Shown: one piece after another, positions 50,267 to 61,240 of the stretch
Layout of the letters: every line of letters begins with the position of its first letter
How positions within the stretch are numbered: the stretch's first letter is position 1
DNA from: Ceraceosorus guamensis
Taxonomy: Eukaryota; Basidiomycota; Exobasidiomycetes; Ceraceosorales; Ceraceosoraceae
Direction: 5' to 3'
Assembly (NCBI RefSeq): GCF_003144195.1
Contig: NW_020290012.1
Span: forward strand, 186,001 to 250,000
DNA length: 64,000 nucleotides
Position numbers and translations under genes: made by a program
Notes under the pieces: generated by a model
Databases searched by the model: none
Seen by the model: the letters and a program-made list of their open reading frames with translations, nothing else
Told to the model about the DNA's origin: nothing

Positions 50267-51927
50267 TCAAGCTGGGTTCTGGGCAAGATGGGCCTCGACT
50301 CCGCGATACGACATTACGCGCACGTTGTACTCTTCAAAGTCGAAGCAGTCCATCTGCTGCAGCTCAGCAGGATCGATGCAACCATTGAACAACCTAGCTA
50401 TCCGCTGCGTCAAGTGAGCCCGAGGTAATCTTACCGAATCAAAAGTCTTCAATGCGGCAGCGAGTTGCGGGACGAGAATCTCTGACTCCTCGGGACAGGT
50501 GCTCGTGGCTGCTCGAAGCGGGCGGAGAAGATGAGACAAGGCATCCGCGTCCTCTAGGGCTTGCGAGCTTCCTTGTCCAGTATGCGGGAGAGCAGCGTGG
50601 GCCGCGTCTCCGATGATGACCGCTCTCGCATCATTGGAATGCCATGAGGCTAGTGTGGGGGCATCCCTGATCTGCGCCAAGTCAAGCTTGGGGCATGCAG
50701 TCAAAAGCTCCCTTACATTTGGCGCAAATGCGGCAAAATGGTGCGCCGCCTCTTCAGAGGAGACATTACGGATGAACGCAGCGCGGCCTCCGCGTGCGCC
50801 ACGCTGGAATCTGGCCAGTAACTCTGGCGTGCTCGGAAGGTAGGCAAACAGCTGGACATGCTCCTTCGAGATCGGATAGAGGATTAAGCGCTGCTGCTTG
50901 GCTGCCCTCCGCATCGGATCTTCCTCGACGTTGCCTTCCTCGTCTGCGGGATCCCAAGTCCAATTCATCAAGGTTCCGTTGGGTTGTAGCTGGAGTTTGC
51001 CATCCATCAGCAGATGAGAGTGCTTGCTTAGGGCAGAGACTGGAAGCAGGCCCATGTAAGCCACTTGAGGCGCTGTGATGTAAGCGTCTTCCCAGTGTTC
51101 AGGCGGCAGCCCTTGATTTGCCAGCACTGCGGCTCGGCCGGTCTTGGTGAGACCATCCGCCAGTATAAGAAGGTCGCCCGACTTTGAGCCAGCTTTGGCT
51201 GACCGAATATCAATTTTGAGGCTTCCGAGACCACTTTCTATCGTGACTGGCGTGCCAGGCAAGGACTTGCAAGTTGTAGAAAGAGCGCGGAGATCCCACC
51301 CGTCAATGAATTCTCCCGTCTCGCAGCATTATCGAAGATTCGCGGCGCAGCTCACCTCATCCGTTGCTGCTTTGATTAGCCATCGTATCAGGGCGCCTCT
51401 GCTACAGAAGATGGCAGGCGCGAGAGGGTCTGTCGGAAATTGTGAGGCAGGAACTTCCTCGTCGCTGGCGGGCCGCAGAGCCCACTGCGGCGGAGTTGTA
51501 AGACACGAATAAGTGACCTTCACAAAGCTCTCCATATGTGCGTGGCATCGCCGCTGCCACGAGGCGTGACGCCTATCACAAGTTGCCGTACTTGCGACGA
51601 CTTGAAACTCACGTAATTGAGCTGGATTCCTCGAAGCTCTCGCGCGTGGTCCTTCATTCCCAACAATCCAAGTATGTATGATCCGTTGGGCGCCAATGCA
51701 ATACCATAATCTGTGTCTAGATGCTGTGTCTCGCTCGGAGGAGCGCCGTCGTCTTCCACTGTCCTTCTTGAATGGTTCGAGCAACCTTGCAGCGCAGCTC
51801 GTTCTAACACAGTGACGTGGTGAGGAGTCCTTTGCCTCAGTGCCACAGCCGTTGCTAGACCCGCTATGCCTCCTCCCAGTATGACAATATCCAGGGGACG
51901 CTCGTGCCCCGTGCCTTTAGTCATCAT
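50267..51927 (-). CDS. FAD-dependent monooxygenase
   Basis: Three exons (51927-51613, 51529-51356, 51265-50267) encode 495 residues of the class A flavoprotein hydroxylase family (salicylate hydroxylase/PHBH-like), which uses NAD(P)H and O2 to hydroxylate aromatic or related substrates. The N-terminal Rossmann motif is VILGGGIAGLATAVAL (G18-x-G20-x-x-G23). The DG motif is LLILADGL (about 200-201) and the second FAD motif is GDAAHAALPHTGQGSSQALE (about 382-401). Start MMTKGTGHERPLD; there is no signal peptide. The acceptors of exons 2 and 3 are ggag and caag rather than cag, but they restore frame exactly. The tail-to-tail gap to the G-patch gene is 170 bases. The substrate is unknown; no biosynthetic cluster surrounds it. 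Confidence 0.9.
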
Positions 51928-52595
51928 TTGCTCCGCCCAGAGGAAATGGCAGGAAGCGAGCAACGTCTCGTAAGCGTGTAGGATCGGCGCTCTTCAAGCT
52001 TTCAACGACGGTAGTAGCGCAAGTGCAGGAGGCTCAATTTGCTGCTCTACGTAAAACTGCTTGGATTCGCACGCAAGGCGATCATGAAGCTTTGGGTCGC
52101 GCATGTGCTCGAGGTATCCCTTTGTCCGTGGACTTCGCGCTGCTCCCTTTGTCCTTTGCATCCGAGACGCGTCGCGCGTGGAGCAGGACCCTGAAACCAC
52201 TCCGCTTGGAGGTGTTGCACGGCTCAACAACGCTTTGCAGACAATCGACCGCTCGGCAATTCCGAGTAGCTCGCACTCAAACAGCATTACCTATTTCGAG
52301 CGCTCCCGTCAGCCATCACGTCAAATTTGGGCTAGCTGCCACCTTCAAATCACGACGAATAATTGGCGCTCTCACTCGAACAAGCAATTGGATTGCACTG
52401 AGTGGAGCTAGGAGCAATGAAAGCGTAAGTCGAAGGCGTACAGACGAGCAGCTGAGCTGACATCATTCGTGGTGTCAAGGGGATCCTGAAGTGGGCCGCG
52501 AGCAAGCGTCATCGCGTATGTGCTCCATGTATTCCATTACTATCGGCCACTCGCAGCTCTACCGACACCGCCAAGGGATTGGCCGAGTTCATGCC
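51928..52595. other. Gap between the monooxygenase start and the coiled-coil gene
   Basis: Promoter region of the monooxygenase gene and 3' side of the next gene. No coding sequence is supported. Confidence 0.45.
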
Positions 52596-55500
52596 TCACT
52601 GACCGTCAGACGACTCTTCGACGGATCGCTTCGCCGAGGTGCTCCAGCGGAACGCCTGGCGCTTTTTTGATGGTGAAGAGAAGCTGGCTGATGGATTTGC
52701 ATGGTCAATGTCCGAGTTCAAGATCACCGCGTCGCTATGTGAAGCGCCAGGCGGAGGCGTTGAGCTCGAGTGCGTTGCGCTGCCGTTGCCAAAAGCTGCC
52801 GAGGTCGCTTCCTCGGGTAGACCAGCTTCGCTCGCACTGTCCCTCGCGGTCTTGGGCAACGTGGAGCTTTGCTCGACTGTCGAATCGACATTTGCGGCGC
52901 TGGGTGTCCCTCGAAAGAATGATCGCAGCCTACTTGTGCGGACATCTGGTGAGCTAGAAGCGACGCTGGACTCCGGGTGCGAAATGGTGCGTGACAAGGG
53001 GCTGAACACGTCATCTGTGCTTCGGTTGGCCCAGTCACCGCTTGGGCGTACCGGCGTACCTCCTCGCGGCAAGGAGTCTGAGCTGGAACGAAACCCTGAG
53101 AGCGCGCCCGACGAGTGCAAGTAGGGGTGGCGACCACCAAGACCATGATCGTGCTTATCTGTCGCAGCGCCATCACGTCTGGAGTTCAGCAGAGCAGCAA
53201 TGCGCGGATCGGACTCCTGAGATGGCCCTTGCGTTGGCGAGTGCGCTGCATGTACCCAAGTGTCGAAAGCGCTCCACGACCGTCGGCCCTGTTCCTCGTC
53301 GGCCGCAGCGCTCGTATCGAAGGCACGTCGAACAGCGTCGTAGTCTGAAGGAATGACCGGTTGATTGGCAATTGGCCAGGCATCAAGCGGGCCTCGTATG
53401 ACAGGCCTATTGATGCTCAATGCACTGTCAGGCCCATCACTCGAATGCTTGTTGCGAGAGCCGCTTCGAAACGCTTTAGCGCCGGGATTGAGCGACAATC
53501 TCGGGAAGATTGAGCTAGAACGCCGCTTCACGTTCTCTCCACTTGTGCCCGGTGGCACTTCCACCATGGGGGTTGGAGGCGATACCGACCCCTCTAGTTC
53601 CGGCTTTTCTGCTTGAGGCTCACCCTTACTCGATGGCCGGCCCTTGCCGCCCCACCACGAGCGCCTGGACACTTTAGTCGCAGTGTCCCCAGCGCCTGTA
53701 CTCTCCGTCTGCGTAGGCTCGACTGTCTCAGCCAAGTCAGCGGGACCAGTGACCACCGAATGCTCCAAGGCCTCCTCCTTAGCGTCCTTGTCTGATGCCA
53801 GACTGCCCTCCACGTCAGATGTGTCTGACTCGAGACCCAACCGCCCCAAAGCTGCTTCGACCTGCTCTGAGCGCGAGCCGGGCAGAATGCCGGCATGCGT
53901 CTCATCGTCGTCTGCATTGAGGAAGAGATTTCGCGGAAGCAGATCCGTCGAGAAAGGGGACAATGGTGTGAAAGGGGTTGCTGGCACTGCCGCATCCACT
54001 CCGACATATTGGCGAGGCGGCGTGATCGGGTTGCCATTCATCGCTCCCGAAAGCGACATGTAGCCTTCGGCGCCTCTTCGCGCGTGAAGCAGGTTCGAGT
54101 CCACAACACCGGGCGTGAGGTCGGACCGATGGCCAGTGTGCGCATTTTCAAAGCCAGATATGAAGTCGCTCGTGCGTCTTGAACCACGATGTGACACATC
54201 GGCATCCCGGTGGTGTTCTTGATCGACCGGGACGATCAATTGCGGCGAGAAGGTGCTTGCTGCTGCTGCTGCCTCTGCTCGCGCTCGTTCTGTCCTTCCA
54301 CTGCTCCAACCGAAGTCAAAAGGCGCAGGGCCAAACTCGTCCTCCGAGTCTCGGCGATCAGTGGCCGCATTGTCGCTAGGGGCAGATAGTAGCGGATAGA
54401 TATTGGACTGGGCGTCTTGAGGTGGGAGAGGGCCGTGAATAGACGGATCGTAAAAGGGATAAGCATAGTGGTGAGGGACGACGTGCTGCGGAGGGTGGTG
54501 AGGATGATGTTGCAAATGCGGTGGCACAGGAGGATGATGCGCAGCAGTAGCATTGGAGGCAGATTGAGTCTCATGAGCCAGCTGATGGGCTCTATGTTGC
54601 GCAATTGCCTGCTCCTTGCACGCCTGGAGATTTGCTTCTTCCTCCGAAAGCCGCTTCTCGAGGTGGCACAGTCTCTCACGAAGCTCCTCGATGTCTCTCA
54701 CTGCCTCTTCCTCTGCTTTGGCTTTTTCGCTAGATTCTTGCTCCACCTCGAGTGCCTTCTCCGCTAGATGCCTTTGATTTTCAGAGACTCGCCTTGCACT
54801 TGCAGTCTCTCGCTTGTGTAAAGCGGCTACATCCTTCCGCCTTGCTTCTATTCGACTTTCAATGGCTTCGCGCAGTCCTACAGCTGCTTTGAGCCGCCTC
54901 TCTGCATCTCTCTTGCTGTTGTCAGCTTGTCTCCTACTGTCGTCCAGGCCCCGCATCCTCCCTCTCAGGTCCAATCTCGTGCCATCCTCTTCACGCTTCC
55001 GCTCTCTCAACTCGTCTAATTGTGCTTGCAGCTGCTCTCTAGTAGTTCCAGAGTTGGCGTGTATCTGGTCAAGGGCTGCCTGAAGCTCTGCCGCTGCACT
55101 ATTCGAGGTTGCCAGCTGTTGAGCCAGAGCAAGCAAAGCGGGTGAAGTTGCGCCCACCTTGTTCATGATTGCAGAGGTCTCGGAGCATTTGATCGCGGGG
55201 CTGCTAGCCTGCGCATCTGTAGGTGTGTTGGCAGTCGGCGTTACTCGAGAGGCTCTTGTGTCATGATCTGATCGTTTGTCCGGCTCCACTGATGCTTTCA
55301 GATCACTGACCACCGCCTCTTTAGTGGGCAGCGGCTGACTTGGCCGGGGTCGCTGAAGGTGCTTCTTTCGCCGAGACTTGGATGGACGCGTCGATACTCC
55401 AGGCTTCTCAGAATGCTCATCCTCCAGCGTGGTTGTCTGCTTCTCTGCTGCGCTTTCGATCAACGGCGAGGTGGACTCGCCAACCTCATACTCGTCTCGC

Positions 55501-56649
55501 ATTGGCGAATCGTCAGCTGCTCGCATTAGTGGATACCGTTCAAGTGAGAGGTCAGTGGGGCAAGGTGTTGCGCGGCAAGCGCTGCTGGACTTACGCGTCG
55601 CTCTGGCCTCGTCCCGAGCGAGCATTCCTAGGACCCCGTAGTCGTCACCGGCGTGCCCGCTGGAGGCTGTTGATGCACTACCGCCATCTGCCCTTTCGGC
55701 CCGGTCGGCCTGGTCCAATCGAGACTCCAGAGCGCAGCTCAACGTGCCACCGAACCATCGACCAAATGCGCCAACGAACCATGACTTTTGCTGCAAGGGT
55801 CCAGCTACATGACGCGTTCCGCAGTGCGCGCAATCCACCTTGCCATCCGCGCCTGGTCTACGCGCAGAGAAATTGCTGCTGCCTCGGTGACCATCTGTCG
55901 GAACGTGAGTGACGGAGACAACAGCGAAGAGACCTAGGTCCCTCCTCCTATAGGGCGGCGTGCGAAGTGAGATGGAGATTCGGTTGGCAAAGGTGATGAC
56001 GTGAGGCGAGGTCTGTTGCTCCGCTGCTCGAATGCTCAGCTCGTTCACAGAGTCTGACTCTATATCATCCTGCTTCTCTGACGAGAGTGCGAGCACTGGT
56101 GCAACAGGCGGAGCATCCTCGTGAAGCTGACGAAGGTGCTGATGCAGCGAGAGGTCTGCCAGGAAAGTGCGAAATGAGGCATCGCTAGGATTTGTCCAGT
56201 ACGCTGGGTGCGCGTATGTGCATCTCGGGTCAGGAAAAGTCGACGAGAAGAGGGAGCGGGCAACAAGGTGACTCACCAATTGTCAAGATCGAAAGCAGTC
56301 CAGCAGCAGTCCACAATAGCGTGCGAATGTCTACAGCCAACAGCAGATCCGATGCGGTGGAGAGAGCGTGCAAAAGTGAGTCCAAAGCAAGTGCTATCCG
56401 ACGCATGAGCTCGCTAGCTGTAGGGATGCTGAAGAGTGAGGTGGAAGCGAGGGTGCCCTGCGCTGTCGCACCCTGATGAGCGTGCATCAAGCTCAGACCA
56501 CCAAAGAAGAGGGAGGTGGCAGCCATGAAGACCGAGTAGAAGATGAGCGTCATTTCCGTTGGGCCTTCCTCAGCTGCAGACATCGTATGCCCGCTGCCAA
56601 CACCACCAGGGGGACCAGCGTTGGCAGCCTGCGACGAAGCGACTGCCAT
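52596..56649 (-). CDS. Large membrane-anchored coiled-coil protein
   Basis: Exon 1 (56649-56277) encodes two membrane-type segments, MTLIFYSVFMAATSLFFGGL (about 33-52) and TLLWTAAGLLSIL (about 111-123). It joins at 56203 to a long frame ending at 52596, about 1326 residues. The middle has a long coiled coil (LQAALDQIHANSGTTREQLQ onward, then ALHKRETASARRV and KAKAEEEAVRDIEELRERL), about 150 residues. The C-terminal 600 residues are disordered, Ser/Pro-rich and probably phosphorylated. A 78-nt segment (55594-55517) has a gtaagt donor and a gcag acceptor and is in frame, so the mature protein may be 26 residues shorter. A CAHCGTRH stretch near residue 240 could bind zinc, but only half of a site is visible. 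I recognise no family. A scaffold on the ER or nuclear envelope is possible, but this is inferred from architecture only. Confidence 0.75.
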
Positions 56650-58260
56650 GCTGCGTGTTGTTACGATCTGTCTCTTGACCTGCTCGAAGAACGGTCGCAG
56701 CTCGGGAGGGCGCGATTTGGACGTGTCGCGCCAGCGATTGTGGAACTCGTTCGCGAAGTTTTAATGACGTCCAGACGTTGGCCAAGGTAGTGAGCGGTCA
56801 ATCCGATGCCCCTCAAGATCCTATCCACTCCGTTCTCGCTCTTGGCAGCGCCGATCTTGCACTAGAGCCGCTTTGCCCCTGATTTGGGCGTCTGCGCAAA
56901 AAGCAGCAAAGCGTGGTCGAAGCAGTATACGAGGAAGCCTCGAAGGCAGTAGCGTCGCAATTTGCGCAACAGCGCTGTGTTGGAAATCACTGCGAGTGGC
57001 TGGGCGGAGCGGTCTTGCAAAGGACAAGAGTAGCCGGTCCAGCCAGCTGCAACGAGACGATGGGATGCTTCGCAGCACGCGCGCAATTGAGCTGACAAGA
57101 TGACGCTACCTGCGCTGGTCGATCCGCTGGCCAATACCTGGGACGCAGTGCGAGACCCGAGGAAGTTGAGAAGCGCACCGATACCAGCGGCGCCAAAGAC
57201 TGTCTACGAGACGAGGCGATCGCCGCTCGTATGAAGGAAGAAATCTGCAGTGGTGCTGTGAGTAGGGATGAGTTCCGAAGGGTGCTGCTGCGGGAAGAAA
57301 TGTTGACGGCGGCGTGCGCGCGGTCGATGAATGATCCGGGCAGGCTGAGCAAGGCGTGAAAATCCAAAAGCAGCCAGCCCGGAAGAGGTAGATGGAATGC
57401 GGTGTGAGAAGGAGGAACTGAAGGTCAGGAAGGCAAGCAAAAGGCTGCGCGGAAGATCTTGCTTGACCCCGTACGCGCCTTTGCACCTCGACGTATAGCT
57501 GCAAGGTGAATACCAATCACAATCTTAATTCACATTCACATCCAGATAGAATTCACAGTGGGTTAATGGTTTATCGATGTATACAAGATCCCACATGAAG
57601 CACAAAAGCGCAGCTTTGCGCGTGTCCTTCCCGCGCCCGGCGAGCAAAAGCTCGTATAGCAGCTGCGCATGCATGGGCGGGCAGGACGAGTCATCAGCAC
57701 GGCTGATGCATGATGCAGCATCAGCAAGCAGCGCGTGCAGAGAGCTCACATGCACACGCGCAAACGTGCTTCGAGCGTCTGTCTACCTGCTGTTGAGTTT
57801 ATAGGTACAAGCAGATCTGGGCACAAGCAGCCATGCATATATGGCCTCTACTACTGGCCACCTGGCTTGCATGCAGCTGACAGGGCGTGCGTGAGGGAAA
57901 AAACTTGGTGCAAGTCTGTAAATACTAAAATAATTTGAACAATCCAGTGCCTTGCCGCCGGCTACTTTTTACCGGGACATATGCAGAGCTCCTCTTTGCA
58001 ACACGTGACTCGCTTGGATCGCCGCCGACCTTAGAGGAAGCACCTTACACCGAGGATGTAGGCTCTGCTATGCCTTCTGACTACCCCCTGGCCACACATC
58101 ATGGCGTAGTGGTCAAAGATGCTGATTTCATTCGACTACATACTTCGACAAATGTACGACGAGCTGAACGCCCACCCAATGTGAACGAGAGAAAACGAGC
58201 AAGTCCGGATGAGTATGTGTAGCAAAGACTGCACTCGCAAAGCTGTTTCCATGGGTAGAA
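56650..58260. other. Gap of 1.6 kb
   Basis: 5' region of the coiled-coil gene and 3' side of the LRR gene. Open frames on both strands around 56800-57500 overlap and match nothing I know. A CACGTG box is at 58002-58007, and loose copies of the AATC motif lie near 57515-57552. No gene is supported. Confidence 0.45.
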
Positions 58261-60696
58261 TCAGCGAAACATCGCTGCTGGGTGTGGATGCTGCTCTCTC
58301 AAGGCGGCTATCTCGTTGGCGTACGCGACATCGAAATGCTGTGGCAGTGAAGCAAAATCGCAACGGTCAAAATCCGAACGAGGCACACTGCATCGCATGC
58401 GCTGCTCGCTGCTCCTCACCTCAAAGTATGACCGTCGCTGTTGCACTGGGATGCTACGACATCCGGTCAAGTTGATGGACTGCAACAAGCGTTCATCGCA
58501 GCAAAAAGGTGCAGGCGATACGATGAGCCACTGCAATGAACTTAATCGCCAGGAATCACTGACCTCCATGAAAGGACTCCTCAACACGAGATCGGCCACC
58601 TCATCTCTGCTCAGGCCGCTATCTGAAAGGTCTACCGAGCGCAGTGGTGCATGTTGCGGCACGAAACAAAATAGCAGAGGTTTGGCGCCGCTGACAAGGC
58701 TGTATCGCTTCGAAGCAGCGCTGATTTCCTCGAGTCTCTGCAAAAGTGGATCTTCGCTGCCGAGGTAGTGAACATTGCCCTTGAGAATGAGGGCCTCAAG
58801 AATAGGGCGAAAGCGGTTTAGCTTGCGCGTTCCTTGTGTGGAAATTCTGCTCCTGCTCACCTTGAGTGATGGAAATGTGCGACATATCTCCGGGCTATTC
58901 ATTATTGAGGACATTCGAAAACAAGTATCGCCAATCACCAGCTTCCTCAAGGGGTACGAATCTCTCCCCTCGAGGCGCGTGATCCACCTCCAGCAGTGCT
59001 TATCGTCAATATCAGAGCATTGAAGGTTCAAGAGACTAGGTGCTGACCACTCGATGAGCTGGGAGAGGCTTGTGCCCTTTGACAAATTCAACCCATTCAG
59101 AACGAGCTTCTGCAGCTTGCTAGGTGACCCGCTGGACACTGGACCTGTCTCCAAAGACATGAGCGTCCGCAGGGCAGTATAGCTGATGTCTAGGCTTTCC
59201 AATCTTGCTCCACAGAGTTTGATTAGCGCTCCAAGACCTACCTCGTCGATGATGGTATTCTGGAAGGAAGAGGACCATTGCTGAGAAGACATGAGGGCGC
59301 CGTGACCGCGCCGATACAATTCACCTTGACCTTTAGCTTGCGAAGCTCAAGCAGAGGCACGAATGGAGGCTCAACCTCCGCAGCGCGTGCCATTGCGCAA
59401 TTGACAGCAGCAGTCACTGCTTTTCCCGTCTGAAAGGCAAGTCGAGCATATCGGGAATCAGCCATGCTGAGCCAAACTGGTAAAGTGGTCTCGCGACATC
59501 TCACAAGACCAAGGACATCTGCAGCTTTCAGCACACGCAAACGTCTAGCAAGGAGCGCTTCTTCCAATCCTGCCGGACCAGCGTCGGTGTATGAGATGTT
59601 GACGGTATGCAACCGGGGATTGTGGCTCACGAGCACCTCCAGGGTCTTCGCGCTGATGCGAGCACACCCTGATAGGTCCACCTTCAGAGAACAACACAGA
59701 ATCTGTTGAGCAAGAAAGTCCTGACCCACTCGCAGAGCTGCTCGAATTGCTCACCTCTTCAAGACGCGTTGCAAATGTGAATAGCTTCTGCGCAGCCTCA
59801 TCAGACAAGTTCGTCAGTCCTCTGAGCGAAATGATCCTCAATGCGTCCGCCTTCTCTCCCACGGTGCCGAGGAAGCGAGCTAGTGGTGCTTTGCTAAGCA
59901 GTTGAGGTATTGAAGATGAAAGCAGTAATCGATCACACCTCGCAAAATAAGTACAAAGTACGTGGGTCGTCAGAAACTCCGGGCGGTGCTTGGCGACGGC
60001 TTTAAGCAGGCTTGACGAGAGCTCTGATGGGATTGTGAGAAGGAGCTCATGATTGGCTCTGTGCACTTCTTGTGCATATGTGCCGCAGGGAGGAGGCGGC
60101 TGGTCCGATAGAGCACTGACGGGGATGACGCGGCTACTCGCCAATGTCCCAGGCTCTGCAGCTTGCCGTGATTGTCGCGAAGAGGAAGATGCTGAAGTCG
60201 CCGCATGTGTCGCTACCTCCTCCTCCGGCTGGTAGTCTGCATCGTCGTCGTCGACGTCCTTGTTTGGCGGCGCGCCAAATGGTCTCTGGGCGCCACGTCG
60301 ACGTTTGGAGGAAGGGTGATCGGATCGATTTGAGCGCTTGGCTGTCTGTACTGCGCGCGATCCTCCTGCAGCAATGGGACCTGTGCTATAAGCAGGCAAT
60401 ACGTGCGTGTTGAAGTACCTAGCAGCTCGATCCACGCACATGCTGCTGAGATTTGGGGGTTGCCAAGGGAGGCCAAGCACATGACACCTCGCAGCATCCC
60501 GGGTGTAAGAGGCAGGTCGAGTGGACGCTTCCGTCGTACTGCTCTCGGCTCTCGCGTACATGTTCTGGACGCTGCTCTCCAGCTCGCTGTCCGCATTGAG
60601 CCTCTGCACCCTTTCCGATGGTCGACCTGCGTGCCCATGCTTGCCACCTCGTCCTTCTGCCGATCTCCGACCACCTTTGTACCGCTCCGACGACAT
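58261..60696 (-). CDS. Leucine-rich-repeat protein, Amn1/Rad7-like
   Basis: Three exons (60696-59755, 59681-59325, 59259-58261) give 765 residues. An 84-nt in-frame segment (58563-58480, gtcagt...ttgcag) is probably a further intron; removing it joins SPFME to SINLTGCR and gives 737. The N-terminal 200 residues are disordered with a basic cluster (SSKRRRG) and an acidic patch (DVDDDDADYQPEEE). Cysteine-containing LRRs begin near residue 295: LRIISLRGLTNLSDEAAQKL, VDLSGCARISAKTLEVL, LHTVNISYTDAG, LIKLCGARLESLDISYT and LQKLVLNGLNLS. The repeat style is that of F-box/Amn1/Rad7 LRRs. In yeast Rad7 is part of a nucleotide-excision-repair ubiquitin ligase, and the N-terminus here (PPNLSSMCVDRAARYF) is loosely Rad7-like. 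Orthology is not shown. Confidence 0.82.
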
Positions 60697-61240
60697 GCAC
60701 GCAATCGAGAGCGAGAGAAAAAGAGAGGATCACGTTGCCTATTTGCTGGATGGTGGTTGGCCCAAAGGTTGCACGAGAAAGCGATCTTCGCCACTAGCTT
60801 TGACTGTTGTGATTGTGCTCCAAGTCACGAGTGTTCGCAGGCTGCTGACCACCGATACTCAATAACTCTTGACTCCCGCCACTCACTGATGAGACTCGTG
60901 ACTCGTGACTGATGACTGTGCATGCAGCAGCGTGAGTCTCATGTGGAGAACCGCGAATCACGAGTCACGAGTCGAGCTTGGCAGGTGATCCGAACCGATC
61001 ACGCGCCAAATCGCGCAACGCAACACAACGCGCACAGCCATGGCAGGGACGCGTCGTGAGTGCATTCTTCGCCCAGACAACACACAAATCACCATCCATC
61101 CTGCCTTCGCGCCACGCCGAATGTCGGCCAGACAACTCTGTAGTCTTTTCCACCAAAGGCTTGTTGGCGTCGGTATCGCGAGTGCGAGTGACTCACGCAA
61201 TTAGGGGAGTGTCGAATGTAGAAAGCGCGTCGGGGCAACC
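60697..61240. other. Divergent promoter region with motif cluster
   Basis: About 540 bases between the starts of the LRR and gamma-tubulin complex genes. It carries the densest CT-type motif cluster, listed separately. No gene is supported. Confidence 0.55.
60824..60976. repeat. Cluster of TCACGAGT / ACTCGTGA motifs
   Basis: Copies include AGTCACGAGT near 60824, a direct tandem GACTCGTGACTCGTGACT at 60893-60910, and GAATCACGAGTCACGAGTC at 60955-60973 in the opposite orientation, so the last two face each other. It sits in the shared promoter of two divergent genes. Confidence 0.65.
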
